From Albimonas donghaensis (GTDB lineage: Bacteria; Pseudomonadota; Alphaproteobacteria; Rhodobacterales; Rhodobacteraceae), in contig NZ_FNMZ01000004.1 of the NCBI RefSeq assembly GCF_900106695.1, positions 418,053 through 482,052 on the forward strand: a stretch of DNA of 64,000 nt. The letters are read 5' to 3'. The stretch's first letter is position 1, and every line of letters starts with the position of its first letter. A model generated the notes under the pieces. The model was not told where the DNA came from. It saw only the letters and a program-made list of their open reading frames with translations, and did not search any database. Positions 35,842 to 43,447 of the stretch are shown in pieces. The position numbers and the translations under genes were made by a program.

Positions 35842-35863
35842 GGGGCGGACCCGCGTCCGCCCC
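35842..35863. terminator. Bidirectional hairpin between PRISE and protease genes
   Basis: GGGGCGGAC and GTCCGCCCC make a perfect 9-bp stem around CCGC. Leftward it is followed by TTTCG, so it fits better as the protease terminator, but it also ends the rightward gene 43 nt after its stop. Confidence 0.7.
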
Positions 35864-35904
35864 CTGGTCCCGTCCGTCAGGCCCCGCCCGTCAGGCCCCG
35901 TTCG

Positions 35905-36804
35905 TCAGCCGGCGGCGGCGCGCCGTCGGCGGCCCGCCGCGACCAGCCCGAACAGGCCCGCGATCAGCAGCCCGCCGGCCGCCGGAACCGGCACCTCGGT
36001 GCTCGCCAGCGCGAAACCCACGTCCTGCAGCGCGAACAGCGTGGTCTGCGACAGATAGGCGGAGGCGCCCAGCCAGCCGGTCATCAACTCCGGGTTGCCC
36101 TGGTCGGAGAAGGTCCCGAGGAAGGTCTCCTCGTTCCAGTGCGCGCCCCTTGTGCCCGCCGCGCCCTCGTCCTCCAGCAGGATGAAGGCCTCGGAGGAGC
36201 CGTTCTCGATATTGTAGGCGGCCAGGCCGTCCTCGCCGATATATTGGGAGAAATAGTCCGTGCCCGGATCGGCCACGTCGACGAAGCCGTCGACCGCGCC
36301 GTTGAGCGACCAGATCGCCGGATTGAGCCCCAGCACATGGGCCATTTCGTGCAGGATCAGGAATTCCAGCCGCTGCTCGCTGATGATGGCGAGGTCGGCG
36401 GTGTCGAACTCCATCACGCCGGAGGAGGCGGTCTTGTAGATGGTGTCGTTCCAGTAGGTGGTGGTCGCGGCGCCGCCGAGGATGGCGCCGGCGCCGTCGA
36501 TCTCATGGAGCGTCACCGAAATCGCCAGCGGAGACACGGCCGCGGCGCTCGCGGTCGTCGGCTGCCGATAGCCGGCGATCTGGCTTTCCCAGAACAGCTC
36601 GGCGGCGGTGAAGGCGGCGGCATAGGCGGGATCGGGCGTCTCGGAGCCGTAGTCGAGCACGATGTCGAAGGTTCCGAAGGACTCCGCGACCAGCGATTCC
36701 ATCGCGGCGACGCGCGGCGCCACGGTGATGGCCGAGGCCGCGCCGATGCCCGCCGCCATCAGGCCGACGGCGCCGAGCATGGCTCGCGCGATAGTGGTGT
36801 TCAT
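35905..36804 (-). CDS. Exported HExxH metalloprotease-like protein with VPLPA-type C-terminal sorting tail
   Basis: A 299-aa protein. A signal peptide (ARAMLGAVGLMAAGIGAASA) leads to a secreted body with TFDIVLDYGSETPDPAYAAAFTAAELFWESQIAGY and the zinc motif ILHEMAHVLGLNPAIW. These features resemble leishmanolysin-like (M8-related) secreted proteases. The C-terminus reads EVPVPAAGGLLIAGLFGLVAAGRRRRAAAG: a VPxPA motif, one hydrophobic helix and an arginine cluster. This matches the VPLPA-CTERM/PEP-CTERM-like sorting signal seen in Rhodobacterales, which implies rhombosortase- or exosortase-like processing and surface release. The ATG at 36804 is preferred because the signal peptide starts there. 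The third zinc ligand cannot be assigned with certainty. Confidence 0.82.
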   Translation of the reverse strand: MNTTIARAMLGAVGLMAAGIGAASAITVAPRVAAMESLVAESFGTFDIVLDYGSETPDPAYAAAFTAAELFWESQIAGYRQPTTASAAAVSPLAISVTLHEIDGAGAILGGAATTTYWNDTIYKTASSGVMEFDTADLAIISEQRLEFLILHEMAHVLGLNPAIWSLNGAVDGFVDVADPGTDYFSQYIGEDGLAAYNIENGSSEAFILLEDEGAAGTRGAHWNEETFLGTFSDQGNPELMTGWLGASAYLSQTTLFALQDVGFALASTEVPVPAAGGLLIAGLFGLVAAGRRRRAAAG

Positions 36805-37169
36805 GCTGTTCTCGCCCCTCTTAACGGTACGCGCCCGCGGCTTCGCCATCAGGTTTTCCGGATCATTCAACCGGAAGACGCCTCCGGACGGTCGCCCCTC
36901 GGCTCCGCAAAGGCCGAAGGACCTCTCCGGACGCGGCGACTTCAACCTTAGCGTTTGCATAATCCGGCCAAAATCGGAACCGGTTTTCCGATCGACAGGC
37001 GCGATTTCCGCATCATTCGCAGAAATTCCCGGCAATTGCGCACGATCCGGCGCACGGAGCGCCCGGCATTCGGGGGCGTCGCGCACCGGCGTCCCGGATC
37101 AGCCCATCTGGACCCGGCCGCGCCGGCGAGGCAACTTGCGGTCCCTGACATCCTGACCGGAGCCGCCGC
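36805..37169. promoter_or_regulatory. Divergent promoter region (365 bp) between protease and CMD genes
   Basis: A distinctly AT-richer stretch at about 36945-37035 marks likely promoters. It includes the palindrome at 36973-36992 (arms ATCGGAA and TTCCGAT, centre CCGGTT). TTGCATAATCC at 36955-36965 could be part of a -10 or -35 region. No known operator class is recognised. Confidence 0.45.
36973..36992. promoter_or_regulatory. 7-bp-arm palindrome, candidate operator
   Basis: ATCGGAA (36973-36979) and TTCCGAT (36986-36992) are perfectly complementary around CCGGTT, in the AT-rich part of a divergent promoter region. Confidence 0.45.
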
Positions 37170-37718
37170 ATGCCCCGCATCTCGCCCCCCGCCCCCGAGG
37201 ACATGACCCCGCGCCAGCGCGAGGTGCATGACGCCATCGCCTCGGGCCCCCGCGGCCGGGTGGAGGGCCCGCTGGCCGTCTGGCTGCGCCGGCCGGAACT
37301 CGCCCAGAAGGCGCAGGAGCTCGGCGCCTATTGCCGATACGGCACGTCCCTGCCGCCGCGCCTGTCGGAGCTGGCGATCCTGACCATGGCCCGGGTCTGG
37401 ACGGCGGAATTCGAGTGGTGGGCGCACAAGGGCCCGGCGCTGGACGGCGGGCTCGCGCCCGAGATCATCGAGGCGCTGCGGATCGGAGAGACCCCGACCT
37501 TCGCCGCGGAGGACGAGGCCGCCGTTCACGCCTTCGCGCTGGAGGCGCAGACCGCGCGCCGGGTCTCGGACGCCGTCTATGCCCGCGCGGTGGCGGCGCT
37601 GGGCGAGGACGGGGTCGTCGATCTGGTCGGGATCCTGGGATATTACTCGTTGATCTCGCTGACCCTGAACATCTTCGAAGTGATGCCGCCGGAGGGGGAG
37701 GCGCTGGCCTTCGAATGA
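37170..37718 (+). CDS. Carboxymuconolactone decarboxylase (CMD) family protein
   Basis: A 182-aa protein of the CMD/AhpD-like helical fold. Segments RQREVHDAIASGPRGRVEGPLAVWLRRPELAQKAQELGAYCRYGTSLPPRLSELAILTMARVW and WWAHKGPALDGGLAPEIIEALRIGETP match the family, and GILGYYSLISLTLNIFEV is the usual C-terminal helix. The paired redox cysteines of AhpD are absent, so it is not an alkyl-hydroperoxidase; gamma-carboxymuconolactone decarboxylase itself is shorter. It could be a lactone decarboxylase or isomerase of unknown substrate. A CCGGAG site precedes ATG 37170. A poly-G tract lies 18 nt after its stop. Confidence 0.88.
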   Translation: MPRISPPAPEDMTPRQREVHDAIASGPRGRVEGPLAVWLRRPELAQKAQELGAYCRYGTSLPPRLSELAILTMARVWTAEFEWWAHKGPALDGGLAPEIIEALRIGETPTFAAEDEAAVHAFALEAQTARRVSDAVYARAVAALGEDGVVDLVGILGYYSLISLTLNIFEVMPPEGEALAFE

Positions 37719-37736
37719 GGCGCCTCGTCCCGGTCC

Positions 37737-37756
37737 GGGGGGGGGGGGGGGGGGGG
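37737..37756. repeat. Homopolymer of 20 G residues
   Basis: An unbroken run of twenty G lies between the convergent CMD and deaminase genes and runs directly into a palindromic repeat. Real length may differ because such runs are error-prone in sequencing and replication. Confidence 0.9.
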
Positions 37757-37823
37757 CGGGTTGAACCCCGCCCCACGCGCCGGCGCGACCTTTCGGAAGA
37801 CGTAGGGCGGGTTTCAACCCGCC
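37755..37823. repeat. Inverted pair of REP-like palindromic units
   Basis: A 23-bp unit at 37755-37777 (starts GGCGGGTTGAAC) is matched by its reverse complement at 37801-37823 in 21 of 23 positions, with a 23-bp spacer. The second copy is itself a near-perfect palindrome (GGCGGGTT-TC-AACCCGCC). The arrangement resembles REP/BIME elements and could fold as one long hairpin between two convergent genes. Confidence 0.75.
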
Positions 37824-37832
37824 ATCCGACGC

Positions 37833-38282
37833 TCAGTCCTCGGCGATGTCCTCGGCCCATAGCTCGGGCTTCTCGGTGATGAAACGGGTCATCAGGGCGA
37901 TGCAGTCGGGGTCGTCGGCGACGATGACCTCGACGCCCCGGGCGCGCAGAAAGTCCTCGTTGCCGCCGAAGGTGGCGTTCTCCCCGACCACCACCCGCGG
38001 GATGCCGAACTGCACGATGGTCCCCGCGCACATCATGCAGGGGCTCAGCGAGGTGTAGAGGGTCGTGTCCCGATAGGTCTTCTGGCGCCCCGCCTTGCGC
38101 AGCGCGTCCATCTCCCCATGCGCGATGGGATCGCCGCCCTGGACCCGCTGGTTGCGCCCGCGCGAGACCAGCGTCTCGCCCCGCGCCAGCACCGAGCCGA
38201 TGGGGCAGCCGCCCTCCTCGAAGCCCTCCCGCGCCTCGTCATAGGCGATGCGCAGGAAGCGGCGGTCGGTGTCGGTCAGCAT
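37833..38282 (-). CDS. Nucleoside/cytosine deaminase (Fcy1-like, CMP/dCMP deaminase fold)
   Basis: A 149-aa zinc deaminase. The zinc site is complete: His55-Gly-Glu57 (HGEMD) and Cys82/Cys85 (SPCMMC). Further features, GDPIAHGEMDALRKAG, TTLYTSLSPCMMCAGTIVQFGIPRVVVGENATFGG and the C-terminal PELWAEDIAED, resemble yeast cytosine deaminase Fcy1 more than tRNA or guanine deaminases. It should release ammonia from a cytosine-like or other amino-heterocycle ring. It is the last gene of a long leftward cluster, 17 nt after the NodB-fold hydrolase, so its substrate may be a pathway intermediate rather than cytosine. Confidence 0.85.
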   Translation of the reverse strand: MLTDTDRRFLRIAYDEAREGFEEGGCPIGSVLARGETLVSRGRNQRVQGGDPIAHGEMDALRKAGRQKTYRDTTLYTSLSPCMMCAGTIVQFGIPRVVVGENATFGGNEDFLRARGVEVIVADDPDCIALMTRFITEKPELWAEDIAED

Positions 38283-38299
38283 GGCGGGGCTCCTGAAAG

Positions 38300-39181
38300 T
38301 CAGCTCTGGGGGCCGGAATAGTAGGGCGTGTCCTCGACCCGCGGCGACCAGGCGCCGGAGGCGCGGGCGGCGGCGAGATGGGCGACGATATCCTCAAGCG
38401 GCGCGAACCACACGCTGCGCTCGTTCAGGGTCCGCTCCAGCCAGGCCTCGACCTTCGCCCAGCGCGCGAGGCGCCCGGTCAGGAACGGGTGGACGACCAG
38501 CATGAAGAAGCCCCCCGCCGCATAGGCGGCCTCGAACTCCTCCCAGAAGCCTTCCAGCCCCTCCGACGGCCCGCGGACCGGCATCATGTAGCCGATCTCG
38601 GCGTAATGGGCGAAAGGGGGCCAGTCGTCGGTTCCCCAATGCACCGGCATCTCCCAGATCTCGCGGCCCCGGGACCGCAGCGCATATGGGATGTCGTCGC
38701 CCATCAGGGAGCTGTCATAGACCAGCCCGTGCTCGGCGATCAGGTCGAGCGTCATCTGGTTGATGTTGTAGACCGGGCCGCGATAACCGCGGGGTTTCAT
38801 GCCGCAGATCCGGTCGTGCGCGTCCAGCGCGCGCTCGAACTGTTCGCGCTGGGCGGGGCCGGACTCGATCGGGTCCTCGTGCAGCCAGCCATGATGGCCG
38901 ATCTCGTGCCCGCCCTTGAGGATCGCCTCGGCGGCGTCGGGATAGGTCTCCAGGCACCAGCCGGGGATGAAGAAGGACTGCTTCAGGCCGAGGCGGCGAT
39001 AGGTCTCCAGGATGCGCGGGATCGCCACCACCGGCCCGTAGCGGCCCATGGAGATCGGGTAGAGCCGGTCATGCCCGTCCGCCGGCTTCGCCACCTGGAT
39101 CAGCACGTCGGCGTCCATGTCGAAGGTGATGGCGCAGGCGCAGCGGGCGCCGCCGGGCCAGGGAGGCGGGTTCGCGATCAT
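38300..39181 (-). CDS. Polysaccharide deacetylase (NodB) fold hydrolase, HpPgdA/PuuE-like
   Basis: A 293-aa carbohydrate-esterase-4-fold protein. ACAITFDMDAD supplies the catalytic and metal aspartates (D21, D23), GGHEIGHHGWLHEDP the H-x3-H metal site (H97, H101), and RGYRGPVYNINQMTLDLIAEHGLVYDSSLMGDDIPY the remaining motif region. There is no signal peptide, so it acts in the cytoplasm and is unlikely to deacetylate cell wall. Cytoplasmic members of this group, such as PuuE allantoinase, hydrolyse amide bonds of small nitrogen compounds. It starts 7 nt after the ABC ATPase stop, and so is tied to the importer. A ring-opening or deformylating role is inference. Confidence 0.85.
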   Translation of the reverse strand: MIANPPPWPGGARCACAITFDMDADVLIQVAKPADGHDRLYPISMGRYGPVVAIPRILETYRRLGLKQSFFIPGWCLETYPDAAEAILKGGHEIGHHGWLHEDPIESGPAQREQFERALDAHDRICGMKPRGYRGPVYNINQMTLDLIAEHGLVYDSSLMGDDIPYALRSRGREIWEMPVHWGTDDWPPFAHYAEIGYMMPVRGPSEGLEGFWEEFEAAYAAGGFFMLVVHPFLTGRLARWAKVEAWLERTLNERSVWFAPLEDIVAHLAAARASGAWSPRVEDTPYYSGPQS

Positions 39182-39188
39182 GCTCTTG

Positions 39189-40277
39189 CTAGGCTCCGGG
39201 CGGCAAAAGATGGGCTTCCTGCGGGCTCCAGCTCAGGTGAAAGGCGCCGCCCGACCCCGCATCCAGCGCGGCCAGCGCGCGTTCCTGCGCCTGGACCTTC
39301 AGCTCGGTCCCGTCGGGGGCCTCAAGGAACAGGGTGACGACGGAGCCGATGAATTCCTCGGAGATCAGCGTGCAGGGCACGGCGCCGGGCCGAGGCTCGC
39401 GCCCGATCTCCACCCGGTCGGCGCCGACGACGAAGACCGCCGCCTCGCCGGGCGGGCGCGGGGCGTCGTCCGCCACCACGTCGAAGGGACCGAGCGGCGT
39501 GTCCACCCGCAGCAGCCCGAAGCCCGGCCCCACCGGCGCCACGGTCCCCGCGATGATGTTGTTGCGCCCCACGAATTCCGCGACGAAGCGGTTGGCGGGG
39601 GCGCGGTAGATGTCGCGGGGCGCGCCGACCTGGGCGATTTCTCCGCGCGACATGATCACCACCCGGTCGGCCATGGCGAAGGCCTCGGACTGGGAATGGG
39701 TGACATGCACGAAGGTGATCCCCAACTCGCGTTGCAGGCGGGTCAGCACCCCCTGCATCCGGATCACCAGATGGGCGTCGAGCGCCGAGAGCGGCTCGTC
39801 CAGCAGCAGCAGCCGGGGCTCGGTGATCAGGGACCGCGCCAGCGCCACCCGCTGCCGCTGCCCGCCCGACAGGGTCTCCACGTTGCGCTCCGCGAATTCG
39901 GCGATGCCCAGCCGGTCGAGCCATTCCAGCGCCTTCTTCCGCCGCGCCCCGGGCGCCACGGCGCGCATCTTCAGGCCGAACTCCACATTCTCCCGCGCGT
40001 TGAGGAAGGGAAACAGCGCCAGCGACTGCCAGACCAGCGGCGTGTCCCGCTCATGCACGGGCACGTCGTTCATGACGCGGCCGTCGATCACCACCTCGCC
40101 CTCCGTAGGCGCCTCCAGCCCCGCCAGCATCCGCAGCGTGGTGGTCTTGCCGCAGCCGGACGGACCCATGATGGCGACGAACTCGCCGGCGCCGATCTCC
40201 AGGTTCATGCGCTTGACGGCGGTGAAGTCGTCGTAGCGCTTGACCACGTCGCGCAGGGTGACGAGAGGTTCGCTCAT
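39189..40277 (-). CDS. ABC transporter ATP-binding protein (PotA-like)
   Basis: A 362-aa ATPase of the spermidine/putrescine/iron importer class. Walker A is GPSGCGKTT at 38-46, the signature LSGGQ at 136-140, Walker B LLLLDEP at 156-162, followed by the H-loop VHVTHSQSEAF. The C-terminal ~110 residues form a TOBE-type regulatory domain, ending FHLSWSPQEAHLLPPGA. It powers the adjacent two permeases. Its ATG overlaps the stop of the second permease (ATGA), with the NodB-fold gene 7 nt downstream, so all are co-translated. Confidence 0.95.
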   Translation of the reverse strand: MSEPLVTLRDVVKRYDDFTAVKRMNLEIGAGEFVAIMGPSGCGKTTTLRMLAGLEAPTEGEVVIDGRVMNDVPVHERDTPLVWQSLALFPFLNARENVEFGLKMRAVAPGARRKKALEWLDRLGIAEFAERNVETLSGGQRQRVALARSLITEPRLLLLDEPLSALDAHLVIRMQGVLTRLQRELGITFVHVTHSQSEAFAMADRVVIMSRGEIAQVGAPRDIYRAPANRFVAEFVGRNNIIAGTVAPVGPGFGLLRVDTPLGPFDVVADDAPRPPGEAAVFVVGADRVEIGREPRPGAVPCTLISEEFIGSVVTLFLEAPDGTELKVQAQERALAALDAGSGGAFHLSWSPQEAHLLPPGA

Positions 40278-41080
40278 GCGGCGCTCCGGCTCAGGCGGGC
40301 GGCGAGCAGGATCTGCGCCAGCGCCACCAGGGTGATGGAGACCCCGAACACCAGCGTGCCGATGGCGTTCACCTGGGGGTCGATATTGCCGGTGACGATC
40401 TCGAGGATCAGCACCGGCACGGTCTTGTTGAGGCCGGACACGAACCAGGCCACCGCGAATTCGTCGAAGCTGACCGCCGCCGTGAGGCAGAGCGCCGAGA
40501 CGATGGCCGGCCGCGCGAAAGGCAGGATCACCCAGCGCATGGCCCGCCATTGGCTGGCGCCGAGGTTCCAGGCCGCGGCCTCCAGGCTCGGGTCGATCTG
40601 GTTGAGCCGCAGGCGGATCACCGCCATGGCGAAAGGCGCGGTCAGCACGGTATGCGCGGCCACGATGGACCAGATCTGCCCCGAGGCCCCGATCTTCGAC
40701 AGCCAGGCCAGCATGGCCAGCGCCATGATGATCAGCGGAATGGTCGGCGGCAGCAGCACCAGCGCCAGATACGCCCCCTGCCCCCGGAACCGGTAGCGGT
40801 AGTCGGTATAGGCCGTGCAGAAGCCCAGCGCGGTCGCCAGAACCGCCGTGCAGGACGACACGATCACCGAATTCAGAGCCGCGTCCCACACGTCGGGATC
40901 GGCGAAGATGGTCTGATACCAGTGCAGGGTGAAGGACTCGAGCGGGATGGTCGGGAACCGCGCCGAGTTGAACGAGAAGATCACCGAGAAGAAGATCGGC
41001 GCGAACACGAAGACGAAGACCAGCGCCGCCCAGATCCGCAGCGCCCAGAGCCCCGCCGCCGCCTTGCCAGCGCCGCTCAT
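40274..41080 (-). CDS. ABC transporter permease (PotC-like)
   Basis: A 268-aa inner-membrane protein with six predicted helices. It has the typical N-terminal helix ALRIWAALVFVFVFAPIFFSVIFSFNSARF, and the EAA loop EAAAWNLGASQWRAMRWVILPFARPAI that contacts the ATPase. It overlaps both neighbours by 4 nt (41077-41080 and 40274-40277). It forms the channel with the other permease. Confidence 0.94.
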   Translation of the reverse strand: MSGAGKAAAGLWALRIWAALVFVFVFAPIFFSVIFSFNSARFPTIPLESFTLHWYQTIFADPDVWDAALNSVIVSSCTAVLATALGFCTAYTDYRYRFRGQGAYLALVLLPPTIPLIIMALAMLAWLSKIGASGQIWSIVAAHTVLTAPFAMAVIRLRLNQIDPSLEAAAWNLGASQWRAMRWVILPFARPAIVSALCLTAAVSFDEFAVAWFVSGLNKTVPVLILEIVTGNIDPQVNAIGTLVFGVSITLVALAQILLAARLSRSAA

Positions 41081-41937
41081 TTCGAGGCCCGCTTGCGATA
41101 GGCGAAGGCGATGGAGGCGAAGGCGATGGCGAAGAGCGTGAGCATCATCATCACCGCCACCACCGCGGCGCGGGGCCATTGCTGGCCGGACTTGGTGGTG
41201 TCGATGATCAGGATCGGCAGCGTCGGAGGCTTCGAGCCGCCGAGGTAATAGGGCGCCACGAAATCCCCGAAGCTGAGGATGAAGGCGAAGAGCGCCGCGA
41301 CCACCAGCCCGGTTTTCGCCAGCGGCAGCACGACTTCCCATATCACCCGCCCCGGCGGGCAGCCCAGGTTGCGGGCGGCGGCCGGCAGCCTCGGGTCGAT
41401 ATGGGCCAGCGTCACCGTCTGCAGGATCAGCACCAGCGGCAGCACCAGCGTCAGGTAGCCGACCAGCGTCCCGAACCCGGTGTTGAGCATCGTGTAGGGG
41501 CCGAGCCCGAACGCCCCCAGCCCGGCATTGACCACCCCCGACTCCGCCAGGATCACCAGCCAGGAGAACGTCCGCACCAGGTAGGAGGTGAAGAACGGGA
41601 TCACCAGCAGGAAGATCGCCCAGCGCCGCTGCGTCTCCGACGCGCGGAAGGCCAGCAGCCACGCCGCCGGGAAGGCGACCAGGGAGGCGACCAGCGCCGC
41701 CAGCGCCGCCCGGCCGAGCGTCAGGAAATAGCTGTCCCAGACATAGCCGCGGGTCAGCATCCGCTCCCACGCCTTCAGCTCGAAGGTCTCGACCATGCGG
41801 TAGTTCTTCACGTCGAAGAACGACATGGCGAGCATGAAGGCCAGCGGCCCCACGAAGAACAGCGCCTGCCAAACCAGGATCGGCAGGCGGAAGCTGAGCG
41901 CATAGAGGTCGAGACGCGATTTCGGATCGGAGGCCAT
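41077..41937 (-). CDS. ABC transporter permease (PotB-like)
   Basis: A 286-aa inner-membrane permease with six helices. LPILVWQALFFVGPLAFMLAMSFFDV is the first helix, FLLVIPFFTSYLVRTFSWLVIL is typical of PotB/CysT-type permeases, and AAARNLGCPPGRVIWEVVLPLAKTGLV is the EAA loop. No clear ribosome site precedes ATG 41937. It lies 205 nt after the binding-protein gene, from which it is separated by a strong hairpin and a GGGTCT triplet repeat. Confidence 0.94.
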   Translation of the reverse strand: MASDPKSRLDLYALSFRLPILVWQALFFVGPLAFMLAMSFFDVKNYRMVETFELKAWERMLTRGYVWDSYFLTLGRAALAALVASLVAFPAAWLLAFRASETQRRWAIFLLVIPFFTSYLVRTFSWLVILAESGVVNAGLGAFGLGPYTMLNTGFGTLVGYLTLVLPLVLILQTVTLAHIDPRLPAAARNLGCPPGRVIWEVVLPLAKTGLVVAALFAFILSFGDFVAPYYLGGSKPPTLPILIIDTTKSGQQWPRAAVVAVMMMLTLFAIAFASIAFAYRKRASK

Positions 41938-41964
41938 GGCGGGCGCGGGTCCGGTTCAGGATCA

Positions 41965-41982
41965 GGGTCTGGGTCTGGGTCT
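41965..41982. repeat. GGGTCT hexamer, three tandem copies
   Basis: Three perfect copies in the leader just upstream of the permease start. A similar GAGGTC triplet occurs at 11056-11073. Function unknown. Confidence 0.8.
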
Positions 41983-42091
41983 GGGGCGGCGCGCATGCCG
42001 CCGAAGGCGCGCGACGGCGCCGGGTTCGTCGCCGCGCCCCCCGGGCGGGCGCGAGGCGGGAGACGGGACGGCTTGCCGGCGGAGGCGTCGG

Positions 42092-42119
42092 GACGGCCGC
42101 GTTTCCCCGCGCGGCCGTC
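42092..42119 (-). terminator. Post-binding-protein hairpin (attenuator or mRNA-end stabiliser)
   Basis: GACGGCCGCG and CGCGGCCGTC form a perfect 10-bp stem with an 8-nt loop, 23 nt after the binding-protein stop. There is no T-tract. Such hairpins often keep the binding-protein mRNA more abundant than that of the permeases. Confidence 0.6.
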
Positions 42120-42142
42120 TCCGCCCCTCGGCGACGCCCGCG

Positions 42143-43279
42143 TCAGGCGTTCTTGTATTCGGACCAGAAGTCGTTCCAGTCCTCCAGGCTCTGCTGCCTG
42201 GGGATGTCGCGATAGTGGATCCGCCCGGTGTCGATCAGGGTGATCGGGTTCATCGGGTCGCCCGGCAGCTGGTGGGTGCGCGCGGCCTCCTTCGGGTCGA
42301 CCTCGCCCAGCAGCTCGAAGCCGCCTTTGGTGACGATATTGCCCGGATAGGCGGCCATCTGCGCCGATTTCACCTGCCCTTCGGGGCTGAGCATGTACTG
42401 GATGAAGGTCTTCACCAGATCGGCCTTCTCCGAGCCCTTGCCGATGCAATAGCTCTCCGTCCACTGGATGCCGCCTTCCTTGGGGATGACCGAGGCGACC
42501 GGCGCCCCGTCCTTCTCCAGGATGCCGGTGATCCAGTCGCCGATGCCGACCATGGCCAGCATCTCGCCGTTCTTCAGCCCGTTGAAGGTGCCGCCGAAGT
42601 CGAAGAAGCCGCCGACCTGCGGGCGCAGGGACATCGTGGTCTCCTGCACCTTCGCCCAGGCCGCGTCGTCCAGGTCCCAGAGCCCGGCGCCGTTCCCGTT
42701 ATAAAGGCTCATCTGGCCCAGCGTCGGCAGGTGCCAGTCGAAATGCCCGACCTTGCCCTTCAGCTCGGGCTTCCAGAAGCAGGCGTAGGATTCCGCCTCC
42801 TCGGCCGAGACGGCGGTGGTGTTGTAGCTCACGCCAAGATGCCCGAAGCGCACCATCATCGACATCAGCGTGTCGTCGGACCAGTGGCCGGGGAACTTCT
42901 GGAAGTCCGGGTAGAGCATGTCGTCGAGCGGGTAATCCGCGGCGTCCAGCGGCTCGATATAGCCGGCGGCGTCGAGCTGCTGGACGAATTCGGCGTCGGA
43001 CAGGATCACGTCGTAGGTGCCCGGCGGGGACTGGGCGATCAGGCCCAGCATGTTGTCGCCGCCGGCATAGTATTTGGGGACGAACTTGACGTTGTTCGCC
43101 TCCTCGAAGGCGCCGACGATGTCGGGCTCGCCATGGCCATACCAGGCCAGCATGTTGATCTCGGTGGTGGAGGCCCAGGCCCGCCCCACGAAGGGCGCCG
43201 ACAGCGCGACCGCGCCGCCGAGCTTGAGCGCCTGCCGCCGCGTGGCGGCGAAGGGGGCGGCTTTGTTTCGCTGGGTCAT
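42143..43279 (-). CDS. ABC transporter substrate-binding protein (PotD-like), Tat-type signal
   Basis: A 378-aa periplasmic binding protein. The N-terminus TRRQALKLGGAVALSAPFVGRAWA is a twin-arginine-like signal. The mature part follows the PotD/PotF class: TEINMLAWYGHGEPDIVGAFEEANNVKFVPKYYAGGDNMLGLIAQSPPGTYDVILSDAEFVQQLDAAGYIEPLD, VGIGDWITGIL and IQWTESYCIGKGSEKADLVKTFIQYML. Related proteins bind polyamines or small cationic or zwitterionic nitrogen compounds. The start at 43279 is chosen because the signal peptide begins there; a start at 43321 adds 14 residues. It is the first gene of the importer operon, with 168 bp upstream for a promoter. Confidence 0.93.
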   Translation of the reverse strand: MTQRNKAAPFAATRRQALKLGGAVALSAPFVGRAWASTTEINMLAWYGHGEPDIVGAFEEANNVKFVPKYYAGGDNMLGLIAQSPPGTYDVILSDAEFVQQLDAAGYIEPLDAADYPLDDMLYPDFQKFPGHWSDDTLMSMMVRFGHLGVSYNTTAVSAEEAESYACFWKPELKGKVGHFDWHLPTLGQMSLYNGNGAGLWDLDDAAWAKVQETTMSLRPQVGGFFDFGGTFNGLKNGEMLAMVGIGDWITGILEKDGAPVASVIPKEGGIQWTESYCIGKGSEKADLVKTFIQYMLSPEGQVKSAQMAAYPGNIVTKGGFELLGEVDPKEAARTHQLPGDPMNPITLIDTGRIHYRDIPRQQSLEDWNDFWSEYKNA

Positions 43280-43447
43280 GGTCCGGGTCCCTGTCGTGCT
43301 GATTGTTTGCACGCATGACAACCCGAGCCGGGCCGGTTCGCAAGCATCCCGGCGCGTGGCTGGGTGTTTTTCGGGCGGAGGCGCCCCGGTTGTTCATCCA
43401 ATGGGCGCCTTTGTCGATTTCGGCGGCGCCTTGCGCGCGCCGCGGCC

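Noticed and set aside
37755..37823. CRISPR-like repeat pair
   Set aside because: Only two copies, in inverted orientation and self-palindromic, with no cas genes; a REP-like pair fits better.
38300..39181. Peptidoglycan deacetylase
   Set aside because: No signal peptide or membrane anchor, and the gene is fused by spacing to an ABC importer operon.
41965..41982. Minisatellite or phase-variation switch at the permease start
   Set aside because: Only three hexamer copies, outside the coding region and a multiple of three; kept only as a minor repeat.
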